Made by a program: the position numbers and the translations under genes. Shown piece by piece: positions 26,107-33,826 of a stretch of 64,000 bases of DNA. How positions within the stretch are numbered: position 1 is the stretch's first letter; each line of letters begins with the position of its first letter. This stretch comes from Micromonospora costi (lineage in GTDB: Bacteria; Actinomycetota; Actinomycetes; Mycobacteriales; Micromonosporaceae): positions 992,001 to 1,056,000 of the forward strand of contig NZ_RBAN01000001.1 in the NCBI RefSeq assembly GCF_003626655.1, in the 5' to 3' direction. The notes beneath the pieces were generated by a model. That model was not told the DNA's origin, ran no database searches, and worked only from the letters and a program-made list of their open reading frames with translations.

Positions 26107-29100
26107 TCAGGCTCGCGGCTTCTCCCGCATCTCGAAGGTCTCGATGATGTCGCCGACCTGGATGTTGTTGTACCCACCCAGGGTCAGACCACACTCGAAG
26201 CCCTCCCGGACCTCCGTGGCGTCGTCCTTGAACCGCTTCAGCGAGTTGATCGTGAGGTTGTCCGCCACGACCGCCCCGTCCCGCAGCAGACGCGCCTTCG
26301 CGTTGCGGCGGATGAGACCGGAGCGGACGATACAACCGGCGATGTTGCCGATCTTGGACGACCGGAACACGTCGCGGATCTCCGCGCTGCCCAGCTCGAC
26401 CTCTTCGTACTCCGGCTTGAGCAGCCCCTTGAGCGCGGCGTCGATCTCCTCGATGGCCTGGTAGATGACCGTGTAGTACCGGATCTCCACGCCCTCGCGG
26501 TCGGCGATCTCCCGGACCTTGTTGGCGGCCCGGACGTTGAAGCCGATGATCGTGACCGCCTCGGTCGAGGCGCTCGCGAGCATGACGTCGCTCTCGGTGA
26601 TGGCACCGACGCCCCGGTGGATGATCCTGAGCTGGACCTCCTCGGGGATGTCGAGGTTGAACAGCGCGTCCTCGAGGGCCTCCACCGAACCGGAGACATC
26701 GCCCTTGAGCACCAGGTTGAGCGAGGTCTTCTCGCCCTCCTTGAGCTGCTCCATGAGCGTCTCGAGAGTCGCCCGGCCACGGGAGTTGGCGAATGCCGCC
26801 GCCCGCCGCCGTGCCTGCCGCTGCTCGGCGATCTGGCGCACCGTGCGGTCGTCCTCGGCCGCCAGGAACGTGTCGCCCGCCCCCGGCACCGCGGTCAGAC
26901 CGAGCACCATCACCGGACGGGCCGGACCCGCCTCGGCGACCTGGTTGCCGTTCTCGTCGAGCATCGCCCGGACGCGACCGTGCGCGCCACCGGCGACGAT
27001 CGAGTCGCCCGCCCGCAGGGTGCCCTTCTGCACCAGCACCGTCGCCACCGCACCGCGGCCCTTGTCCAGGTGCGCCTCGATGGCCACACCCTGCGCCGGC
27101 CCGTCGATCGGAGCGGTCAGCTCCAGCGACGCGTCGGCGGTCAGCAGGACGGCCTCGAGCAGGTCCTCGATGCCGATGCCCGGCTTGGCGGCCACGTTGA
27201 CGAACATGGTGTCGCCGCCGTACTCCTCGGCGACCAGGCCGTACTCGGTCAGCTGCTGGCGGACCTTGTCCGGGTTCGCCTCCGGCTTGTCGACCTTGTT
27301 GACCGCCACGACGATCGGCACGTCCGCCGCCTTGGCGTGGTTGAGCGCCTCGATCGTCTGCGGCATCACGCCGTCGTCGGCCGCGACCACCAGGATCACG
27401 ATGTCCGTGACCTGGGCACCACGGGCACGCATGGCGGTGAACGCCTCGTGACCCGGGGTGTCGATGAAGGTGATCGCCCGGTCCTCGCCGTCGTGCGGGA
27501 CGTGGACCTGGTAGGCGCCGATGTGCTGGGTGATGCCACCCGCCTCGCCGGCCACCACGTTCGCCTTGCGGATCGCGTCGAGCAGCTTGGTCTTACCGTG
27601 GTCGACGTGACCCATGACGGTCACCACCGGCGGCCGGCTGACCAGGCGGTCCTCCGCCACCTCGGCGTCCAGGTCGATGTTGAACTGCGCGAGCAGCTCG
27701 CGGTCCTCGTCCTCCGGGCTGACGATCTGCACGTCGAAGCCGAGGTGCTCACCCAGCAGGAGCAGGGTGTCGTCAGAGCAGGACTGGGTCGCGGTGACCA
27801 TCTCGCCCAGGTTGAACATCTCCTGGACCAGCGAACCCGGGTTCGCGTTGATCTTGTCGGCGAAGTCCGAGAGCGAGGCGCCACGGGAGAGCCGGACGAC
27901 CTGACCCTGACCCCGGGGAGCACCCGAGGACATGGTCGGGGCCGACAGGTTGTCGAACTCCTGTCTGCGCTGCTTCTTGGACTTGCGGCCACGGGTCGGC
28001 CGGCCACCCGGACGCCCGAAGGCACCCGCGGCGCCACCGCCACGGCCACGACCGCCGCCACCGGGACGACCGGCGCCACCGGCCGGGGCACCCGGGCGGA
28101 AACCGCCGCCGGGAGCACCGCCACCGCCGCCACCGGGACCGCCGCGGTAGCCACCGCCACCGCCGCCACCGGGACCGCCACGGAAGCCACCGCCACCGCC
28201 GCCACCGGGACCGCCACGGAAGCCACCACCGCCGCCGGGACGACCTGCGCCGCCACCGGGGCCGCCGCGACCGCCACCGGGGCCGCCGGGGCGACCGGTG
28301 GTGGGACGCTGGCTCGGCATGGAAGCCGGGCTGGGCCGCGGCGGCATGGAAGCCGGGCTGGGCCGCGGCGGCATGCCGGCCGGGCTCGGCCGGGGACCGC
28401 CGGCACCGGCGGCCGGCGGCCGCTGCTGCTGGCCACCCTGGATGCCGAACGGGTTGTTACCGGCACCGCGCGCCGGCGGACGACCACCCGGTCGGGGACC
28501 CGGACCCGGGGTCGGGCCACCGGGACGACCGGCGGCCGGGGTGCCCGGACGCGGCGGCACCGCGTTCGGACCCGGACGCGGACCCGGACGGGGACCACCC
28601 TCGGTCGGGGGCTCCCGGCGGACGTTCTCCCGCTGCTGCTGGCGGGCGGCCTGCGCGGCCTTGACCGCGGCCTCCTGCTCAGCCTTGAGGGCGGCGGCGC
28701 GTGCCTCGGCAGCCGCCACCTCGATGTCGTGCGCGCTCGCCGGCTTGGCCACCGGGGCCGCCGGCTGCGGCGGACCGGGAACCGGGCCCTTGGGCCGCGG
28801 TCCAGCGGGCGTCGCGGCCGGCCGCCGGGGCGGCATCGGCCGCGCCGAAACCCGGGGGGCACCCGGGGTCGGCGTCGGGGAGGGCGTCGGGGTCGGCGCC
28901 GGGCTTGCCGGGCTCGGGGCGGCCGCCGCCGGGGCGGACGGCGCCGACGAACCACCGGCGGACGCGACGAATGCGCCACGCAGCCGTCGGGCGACGGGCG
29001 CCTCGACGGTGCTGGACGCGGACTTCACGAACTCGCCCATCTCCTTGAGCTTGGCGAGAACGGTCTTGCTTTCGACCCCGAGCTCCTTCGCGAGCTCGTG

Positions 29101-29121
29101 TACGCGGGCCTTACCTGCCAC
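26107..29121 (-). CDS. infB: Translation initiation factor IF-2
   Basis: GTPase that places initiator fMet-tRNA on the 30S subunit. The 1004-residue protein starts with an IF2_N domain ([20 protein letters not shown]). A long Pro/Ala then Gly/Arg-rich disordered region follows (about residues 60-385), then a second IF2_N-like segment. The G domain begins at GHVDHGKT, residues 504-511, followed by domains 2, 3 and the fMet-tRNA-binding C-terminal domain. The GTG at 29121 has GAGGAG close upstream. The order nusA-ylxR-infB is standard. The disordered region is encoded by tandem DNA repeats described separately. Confidence 0.98.
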   Translation of the reverse strand: MAGKARVHELAKELGVESKTVLAKLKEMGEFVKSASSTVEAPVARRLRGAFVASAGGSSAPSAPAAAAPSPASPAPTPTPSPTPTPGAPRVSARPMPPRRPAATPAGPRPKGPVPGPPQPAAPVAKPASAHDIEVAAAEARAAALKAEQEAAVKAAQAARQQQRENVRREPPTEGGPRPGPRPGPNAVPPRPGTPAAGRPGGPTPGPGPRPGGRPPARGAGNNPFGIQGGQQQRPPAAGAGGPRPSPAGMPPRPSPASMPPRPSPASMPSQRPTTGRPGGPGGGRGGPGGGAGRPGGGGGFRGGPGGGGGGGFRGGPGGGGGGGYRGGPGGGGGGAPGGGFRPGAPAGGAGRPGGGGRGRGGGAAGAFGRPGGRPTRGRKSKKQRRQEFDNLSAPTMSSGAPRGQGQVVRLSRGASLSDFADKINANPGSLVQEMFNLGEMVTATQSCSDDTLLLLGEHLGFDVQIVSPEDEDRELLAQFNIDLDAEVAEDRLVSRPPVVTVMGHVDHGKTKLLDAIRKANVVAGEAGGITQHIGAYQVHVPHDGEDRAITFIDTPGHEAFTAMRARGAQVTDIVILVVAADDGVMPQTIEALNHAKAADVPIVVAVNKVDKPEANPDKVRQQLTEYGLVAEEYGGDTMFVNVAAKPGIGIEDLLEAVLLTADASLELTAPIDGPAQGVAIEAHLDKGRGAVATVLVQKGTLRAGDSIVAGGAHGRVRAMLDENGNQVAEAGPARPVMVLGLTAVPGAGDTFLAAEDDRTVRQIAEQRQARRRAAAFANSRGRATLETLMEQLKEGEKTSLNLVLKGDVSGSVEALEDALFNLDIPEEVQLRIIHRGVGAITESDVMLASASTEAVTIIGFNVRAANKVREIADREGVEIRYYTVIYQAIEEIDAALKGLLKPEYEEVELGSAEIRDVFRSSKIGNIAGCIVRSGLIRRNAKARLLRDGAVVADNLTINSLKRFKDDATEVREGFECGLTLGGYNNIQVGDIIETFEMREKPRA
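28115..28222. repeat. Three 36-bp tandem repeats inside infB
   Basis: Copies at 28115-28150, 28151-28186 and 28187-28222; the last two are identical and the first differs at 3 positions. Each encodes a 12-residue Gly-rich unit with Phe-Arg or Tyr-Arg in the IF-2 linker. The unit length keeps the reading frame. Confidence 0.85.
28316..28396. repeat. Three 27-bp tandem repeats inside infB
   Basis: Copies at 28316-28342 and 28343-28369 are identical, and 28370-28396 is an imperfect third. Each encodes a nine-residue [13 protein letters not shown] unit in the disordered linker of IF-2. Confidence 0.85.
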
Positions 29122-29214
29122 TGCACTCCTCACTCCGAGGTCGTGCGGGCAGCACCCGCAGCGACCTCACTCGTGCACTTGAAGCCTGGTCATTTCTGCG
29201 ACTTCATCGTGTGC

Positions 29215-29547
29215 TCATGTCGGTCGTCCTACCTTGCTAGCGACCCGCGCCCGGTCGGGTTGACCGGACGTCGTGGTTGGCGCATCGATGTGCTCCGCGA
29301 GCTCACCGTGGTCGAGGACCGCGGTGACGCGCAGCGCCCGCCCGAAGGCGCGACGCCGAACTGCCAGCGCGAAGCAGGCCGGATCCGGGTGCATGTTCGC
29401 GCCCCGACCCGGCAGTCTGCGGGCCGGATCGGGCCGGAGGCTGTAGCCAGCCTCGTCTCCGACCGCCACGACCCGCAGCAGTTCGCCGGCCGGCGCCCGC
29501 CGCCGGCAACCCACACAGGTGCGTTCCGGCCGCGCGCGTCGTGCCAC
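29215..29547 (-). CDS. ylxR: YlxR family RNA-binding protein (DUF448)
   Basis: A 110-residue basic protein with the family motif RTCVGCRRR near residue 9 and PGRGANMHPDPACF near residue 46. Members bind RNA and have been linked to RNase P or transcription control. The family position between nusA and infB is conserved. The GTG at 29547 has no Shine-Dalgarno, but TAGACT lies exactly 6 nt upstream, in the 15 bp after the nusA stop, so the gene may be transcribed leaderless from an internal promoter as well as from the operon. Confidence 0.92.
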   Translation of the reverse strand: MARRARPERTCVGCRRRAPAGELLRVVAVGDEAGYSLRPDPARRLPGRGANMHPDPACFALAVRRRAFGRALRVTAVLDHGELAEHIDAPTTTSGQPDRARVASKVGRPT

Positions 29548-29553
29548 TGAGAA

Positions 29554-29559
29554 AGTCTA
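29554..29559 (-). promoter_or_regulatory. -10 box for leaderless ylxR
   Basis: TAGACT on the minus strand, 6 nt before the GTG of ylxR and just after the nusA TAG stop. No obvious -35 within the end of nusA. Confidence 0.45.
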
Positions 29560-29562
29560 CCC

Positions 29563-30606
29563 CTAGCTGCCGGAGATCGCGCCGCCCGGCTCCGGGACGT
29601 GATCAGCTCCGCTCCGCGCGACCGGACTCGTCTGCTCGGCGTCCGAACGGATGTCGATGCGCCAACCGGTCAGACGGGCGGCCAACCGGGCATTCTGCCC
29701 TTCCCGGCCGATGGCGAGCGAGAGCTGGAAATCCGGGACGGTGACCCGGGCGGTCCGGCTCGCCAGGTCGACGACCTCGACCCGCAGGGCCTTGGCCGGC
29801 GACAACGCGTTGCCGACGAAGGTGGCCGGGTCGTCCGACCAGTCGATGATGTCGATCTTCTCACCGTGCAGCTCGCTCATCACGGCACGGACCCGCTGGC
29901 CCATCGGGCCGATGCAGGCGCCCTTGGCGTTGACGCCCGGAGCGGTCGAACGTACGGCGATCTTCGTACGGTGACCTGCCTCACGTGCGATGGCGCCGAT
30001 CTCCACGGTGCCGTCGGCGATCTCCGGCACCTCGAGCGCGAAGAGCTTCTTCACCAAGGCCGGGTGGGACCGGGACAGGGTGATCTGCGGGCCGCGCAGG
30101 CCCTTGGCCACGTGCACGACCACGCACCGGATGCGCTCGCCGTGCGCGTACCGCTCACCGGGAACCTGCTCCGACTGCGGCAGCACGCCTTCCAGCTTGC
30201 CGAGGTCGACGCTCACGATGCCCTTCTCGGCACGCGCCTCGTGCGCCTGTACCACACCGGTGACCAGGTCGCCGTCGCGGCCCACGTACTCGCCGAAGTG
30301 CGCCTCGTCGGTGGCCTCCCGCAGCCGCTGGAGGATCACCTGCTTGGCCGTCATGGCGGCGATACGCCCGAAGTCGTGCGGGGTGTCGTCCCACTCCCGC
30401 ACCACGGCGCCCTCGGCGTCCACCTCCTGCGCGTACACGGAGGCCGCGCCGGACTTGCGGTCGATCTCCACCCGCGCGTGCGGCTCGGCGCCCTCGGTGT
30501 GCCGGTACGCGGTCAGCAACGCGGTCTCGATCGCCGCGAGGATCGTGTCGAACGGGATCTCCCGCTCGCGCTCCAGTGCGCGCAGCGCCGCGAGGTCGAT
30601 GTTCAC
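29563..30606 (-). CDS. nusA: Transcription termination/antitermination factor NusA
   Basis: Binds RNA polymerase and RNA and modulates pausing, termination and rRNA antitermination. The 347 residues contain the N-terminal polymerase-binding domain, an S1 domain ([17 protein letters not shown] near residue 105) and two KH domains ([38 protein letters not shown]). The acidic C-terminal repeats of E. coli NusA are absent, as in other actinobacteria. The GTG start at 30606 overlaps the rimP stop as GTGA, so translation is coupled. Confidence 0.97.
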   Translation of the reverse strand: MNIDLAALRALEREREIPFDTILAAIETALLTAYRHTEGAEPHARVEIDRKSGAASVYAQEVDAEGAVVREWDDTPHDFGRIAAMTAKQVILQRLREATDEAHFGEYVGRDGDLVTGVVQAHEARAEKGIVSVDLGKLEGVLPQSEQVPGERYAHGERIRCVVVHVAKGLRGPQITLSRSHPALVKKLFALEVPEIADGTVEIGAIAREAGHRTKIAVRSTAPGVNAKGACIGPMGQRVRAVMSELHGEKIDIIDWSDDPATFVGNALSPAKALRVEVVDLASRTARVTVPDFQLSLAIGREGQNARLAARLTGWRIDIRSDAEQTSPVARSGADHVPEPGGAISGS

Positions 30607-31301
30607 CTCTCCTCGTCCTCCACATCATCATCGTCGTCGTCGATGTCGTCTGAATCGCCGGGCTCACCGGCGTCGTCGAACTCGTCCGCGTCCTCGATCT
30701 CGTCGAGGCGGCTGAACTCGACCTGCACCCGCCCGGGGCCCAGGTCGGCGTAGGTCCACTCCGCGCGGCCGGCGTCGGTCTCCAGCGCCACGCGCTCGTC
30801 GTCGGCCGCGGCGATCCGGCCGGTCACCTGGCGGTCGCCGGCGGGCTGCTCACCGCGCTGCCCGGGCAGGACGGCCGCGCCCCGGACGGTCACCTTGACC
30901 AGCCGGCCCACGTTGCGCCGCCAGTGCCGGGGCAGGGTGAGCGGCCGGTCCACGCCCGGCGAGCTGACCTCGAGCTGGTACTCGCCGGCCACGATGTCAC
31001 CACCGGCCTCCTCCGCGGCGTCCAGCGCCGCGGAGACCGCCCGGGAGACGTCGGCCACGGCGTCCAGGTTGATCCCGCCGTCGGCGTCCACCATCACCCG
31101 CACCACGTGCCGGCGGCCGGCCCGGGAGACGGACAGGTCCTCGAGGTCGTAGCCGGCCTCGCTGACCACCGGCTCGATCACGTCCCGCAACCGGTTGCGC
31201 CGCGCCGCGAGGTCGCCACCGCGCGGCCGGTCGGTACCGCGGGCCCGCTCGCCACCGCGAGGCCGCCCCGTCGACCTGGTGGCACGGCCACGCTGCGTCA
31301 T
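30603..31301 (-). CDS. rimP: Ribosome maturation factor RimP
   Basis: Helps early 30S assembly. A 232-residue protein with an Arg/Gly-rich N-terminal extension of about 30 residues, the RimP N-domain ([21 protein letters not shown]), the [12 protein letters not shown] motif near residue 120 and a very acidic C-terminal tail of Asp/Glu repeats. The ATG at 31301 has AGAAGGG 7 nt upstream. It is the first gene of the rimP-nusA-ylxR-infB transcript; its promoter must lie in the 157 bp shared with the divergent lipoprotein gene. Confidence 0.95.
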   Translation of the reverse strand: MTQRGRATRSTGRPRGGERARGTDRPRGGDLAARRNRLRDVIEPVVSEAGYDLEDLSVSRAGRRHVVRVMVDADGGINLDAVADVSRAVSAALDAAEEAGGDIVAGEYQLEVSSPGVDRPLTLPRHWRRNVGRLVKVTVRGAAVLPGQRGEQPAGDRQVTGRIAAADDERVALETDAGRAEWTYADLGPGRVQVEFSRLDEIEDADEFDDAGEPGDSDDIDDDDDDVEDEER

Positions 31302-31458
31302 GTGCGCACCCTTCTCGTGATCGACGGCGACCCACTCGTCGCCCCATGCCGGCACGCCACCGGGGCGGACGCGCCCGGTGGCTGCGCAGAGCGTAACGCG
31401 CCTGACGACCACCCGGCCGAGCGGCGCACCGACGGCGGTGGCCCGCGTACCGCCCGAC

Positions 31459-31983
31459 ATGGTGTTGACTTGTGCGGTGGCGACAGGCACGACTGCACAG
31501 CGCACCGACGCTCCCGGGCATTCCCGGCGCGGCCTGCTGCGCGCCGGAGGGGCGTTGGCCCTCGGCGCCGCGGCGGTGCCGCTGACGGGCTGTGATCTTC
31601 TCGGCGGGGACGACGGGCCGCCACCGGCACCCGATCCGCTGCGCCCGCTGTTGGACGAGGCGCTGGCGCTCGCCGCCGGCCACCGGGACGCCGCCACGGC
31701 CCACCCGGACCTGGCCGCACAGCTCACCCCCATCGCCGACGCGCACCAGGCGCACGCCGCCGAGCTGGCCCGGATCATGGGGGTCTCCTTGCCCTCCGGC
31801 ACGCCGGTGACGACCGGCGCCCCCACGACCGACCCGGACGCCACGCTCACCGACCTGCGCGGACGGGAACGGGCCGGGCGGGACGCCGCCGTCGCGGCCT
31901 GCGCCGCCGCGCCCGCCGAGCGCGCCGCCCTGGTCGGGTCGATCGCGGCCGCGCGGGCCACCCATGTGGAGGCGCTGAAGTGA
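31459..31983 (+). CDS. Tat-type lipoprotein, DUF4439/ferritin-like
   Basis: About 174 residues. The N-terminus carries a twin-arginine signal (SRRGLLRAGGALALGAAAVPL) ending in a lipobox-like LTGC, so it should be exported folded and anchored to the outside of the membrane. The rest is helical and Ala/His/Glu-rich like ferritin-like four-helix bundles. It is coupled by GTGA to the next gene, a soluble DUF4439 protein, with which it probably works. The start is uncertain: ATG 31459 or GTG 31477; neither has a clear ribosome site. It is divergent from rimP. Confidence 0.75.
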   Translation: MVLTCAVATGTTAQRTDAPGHSRRGLLRAGGALALGAAAVPLTGCDLLGGDDGPPPAPDPLRPLLDEALALAAGHRDAATAHPDLAAQLTPIADAHQAHAAELARIMGVSLPSGTPVTTGAPTTDPDATLTDLRGRERAGRDAAVAACAAAPAERAALVGSIAAARATHVEALK

Positions 31984-32426
31984 TCGAGCGAGTGGCACCC
32001 GCGCCCGGCGAGGCGCTCGGCGCGGCACTGACCGCCGAGTACGCGGCCATCTACGCCTACGGGCCGATCGGCGTACGGCTCAGCGGCACGGCCCGTACGG
32101 CGGCCCGGCAGGCCGAGGCCGCCCACCGGCGCCGGCGGGACGCGCTGGTGATGCAGCTCAGCACCACCGGAGCGGCGGTGCCGGCGGACCAAGCGGGGTA
32201 CGCGCTGCCGTTCCCGATCACCGACCGGGCGAGCGCGCTGCGGCTCGCCGTCGAGGTCGAGGAGCGCACCGCGGCGCACTGGCGGGCGGCGCTGGCCGCC
32301 ACCACGGGTGCCGACCGGGACCAGGCCCTGGACGCGCTGCTCGACTACGCGGTACGCGCCACCCGGTGGCGGAAGACGGCAGGTATGACCCCGGTCACGG
32401 TGGCCTTCCCCGGGCGTCCCACCTGA
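31980..32426 (+). CDS. DUF4439 ferritin-like protein
   Basis: A 148-residue helical protein. The pattern LGAALTAEYAAIYAYGPIGV near the N-terminus, with Glu and Tyr in helix 1, then EVEERTAAHWRAAL near residue 90, is that of the DUF4439 ferritin-like family. Acidic and His residues could bind metal, but a di-iron site cannot be confirmed. No signal peptide is present, so it should stay in the cytosol while its coupled partner is exported. The GTG start overlaps the previous stop by 4 bp. Confidence 0.82.
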   Translation: MIERVAPAPGEALGAALTAEYAAIYAYGPIGVRLSGTARTAARQAEAAHRRRRDALVMQLSTTGAAVPADQAGYALPFPITDRASALRLAVEVEERTAAHWRAALAATTGADRDQALDALLDYAVRATRWRKTAGMTPVTVAFPGRPT

Positions 32427-32469
32427 GCCTCCTGGCGGGGTAGTCCGGATCACGGGAGACGACCCCCGG

Positions 32470-32504
32470 TTGCGACCCGCATACCAGGTATGCATACTCC
32501 GGCC
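32470..32504 (+). promoter_or_regulatory. padR promoter with embedded operator palindrome
   Basis: TTGCGA (32470-32475), 17 nt spacer, CATACT (32493-32498), then 6 nt to the ATG at 32505: a leaderless promoter. The spacer holds a 15-bp perfect palindrome GCATACC-A-GGTATGC (32479-32493), and a second overlapping palindrome GTATGCATAC lies at 32488-32497. Protein bound here would cover the promoter, so the PadR protein is likely to repress its own operon. Confidence 0.75.
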
Positions 32505-33095
32505 ATGTCCATCCGTCACGGGCTGCTCGCCCTGCTCGAACGCGGCGAGATGTACGGCTACCAGCTCCGCGCCGCGTTCGAGGAGTCGACCGGCTCGACC
32601 TGGCCGCTGAACATCGGGCAGGTCTACACCACCCTGTCCCGCCTCGAACGGGACGGGCTGGTGCGCTCGCTTCCGGAGAGCGAGGCCGGGCAGCGCCCGT
32701 ACGAGATCACCGACGCCGGCCGCGCGGACCTGGCGCTCTGGTTCGCGACCCCGGTGAGCCGGACCGACCGGCCTCGCGACGAACTGTCGATCAAGCTGGC
32801 GCTGGCGCTCACCACTCCCGGTGTCGACGTGCGGTCGGTGGTGCAGACCCAGCGTGCCGCCACCATGCGGGCGCTGCAGGAGTTGACCCGGTTGAAGTAC
32901 GCGAGCGACCGCCCGGAGGACCTTCCCTGGCGGCTGGTCCTGGACGCCATGGTGTTCCAGGCCGAGGCGGAGGTGCGCTGGCTGGACCACTGCGAGACCA
33001 GCCTGGTGCGCTACCGGCCGCCCGTCCAGGACCCGCAGGCCCCGGCCCGGCCGGCCGGGGTGGTGCGACCGACCGACGAGGAGGCGCGGCGGTGA
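32505..33095 (+). CDS. PadR family transcriptional regulator
   Basis: A 196-residue regulator. The winged helix spans about residues 1-80 (SIRHGLLALLERGEMYGYQL, then YTTLSRLERDGLV and the RPYEITDAGR wing). The C-terminal Vir-like dimerisation helices follow (about 95-170), with a short Pro-rich tail. It heads an operon with an ABC ATPase and a permease, each joined by a GTGA overlap, and probably represses the operon until a ligand, perhaps the exported compound, is bound. The start at 32505 is set by the leaderless promoter and the family N-terminus. Confidence 0.93.
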   Translation: MSIRHGLLALLERGEMYGYQLRAAFEESTGSTWPLNIGQVYTTLSRLERDGLVRSLPESEAGQRPYEITDAGRADLALWFATPVSRTDRPRDELSIKLALALTTPGVDVRSVVQTQRAATMRALQELTRLKYASDRPEDLPWRLVLDAMVFQAEAEVRWLDHCETSLVRYRPPVQDPQAPARPAGVVRPTDEEARR

Positions 33096-33826
33096 GCGGA
33101 GCGGACGACGCGGTGCTCGACCTGCGCGACGTCCACCGCACCCACGGCGTCGGCCCGGCCGCCGTGCACGCCCTGCGCGGGGTGAGCCTGACCGTCCGGG
33201 CCGGCGAGCTGGTCGCCGTCATGGGCCCCTCCGGCTCGGGCAAGTCCACCCTGCTGGCGCTCGCCGGCGGCCTCGACGGCCCCACCTCCGGCGAGGTACG
33301 CGTCGAGGGACAGCCGCTGGCCGGGCTGGACCGCCGCGGCTTGGCGCAGCTGCGCCGCCGCCGGATCGGCTACATCTTCCAGAACCTCAACCTCCTGGGC
33401 AGTCTCAGCGCGGTGGAGAACGTCGCGCTGCCGCTGGAACTCGACGGCACCGGCGTCCGCCGGGCCCGCGCGCTGGCGCTCGCCGCGCTCGCCGAGGTGG
33501 GCCTGCCCGACCTCGGCGACCGCTTCCCGGACCAACTGTCCGGCGGCCAGCAGCAGCGGGTGGCGATCGCCCGGGCGCTGGTCGGCGAGCGGCGGCTGGT
33601 GCTGGCCGACGAGCCGACCGGCGCGCTGGACTCGCAGACCGGCGAGGCCGTGCTGCACCTGCTGCGCCGCCGGGTCGACGCGGGAGCGGCCGGCCTGCTG
33701 GTCACCCACGAGGCGCGGCACGCCGGCTGGGCCGACCGGGTGGTCTTCCTGCGCGACGGCGTGCTGGTCGACTCGACGGCGCCGCTGGGCAGCGTCGAGC
33801 AGCTGCTGAGCGGCACCGGCCGGTGA
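33092..33826 (+). CDS. ABC transporter ATP-binding protein, MacB/LolD type
   Basis: A 244-residue cytosolic ATPase. Walker A GPSGSGKST is at about residues 45-53, the Q-loop is in FQNLNLLGSLSAVENV, the signature is LSGGQQQR, Walker B with catalytic glutamate is LVLADEPTGALD and the H-loop histidine is in LVTHEARHA. The type VII (MacB/LolCDE/FtsE-like) assignment follows from the sequence style and from the FtsX-fold permease encoded directly downstream. The GTG start overlaps the padR stop by 4 bp. Confidence 0.95.
   Translation: MSGADDAVLDLRDVHRTHGVGPAAVHALRGVSLTVRAGELVAVMGPSGSGKSTLLALAGGLDGPTSGEVRVEGQPLAGLDRRGLAQLRRRRIGYIFQNLNLLGSLSAVENVALPLELDGTGVRRARALALAALAEVGLPDLGDRFPDQLSGGQQQRVAIARALVGERRLVLADEPTGALDSQTGEAVLHLLRRRVDAGAAGLLVTHEARHAGWADRVVFLRDGVLVDSTAPLGSVEQLLSGTGR

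Noticed and set aside
25957..29550. A 1197-codon plus-strand frame covering infB
   Set aside because: It is the antisense of infB with composition typical of shadow frames (His/Arg/Val/Leu-rich, no motif) and no ribosome site; infB itself has clear IF-2 domains.
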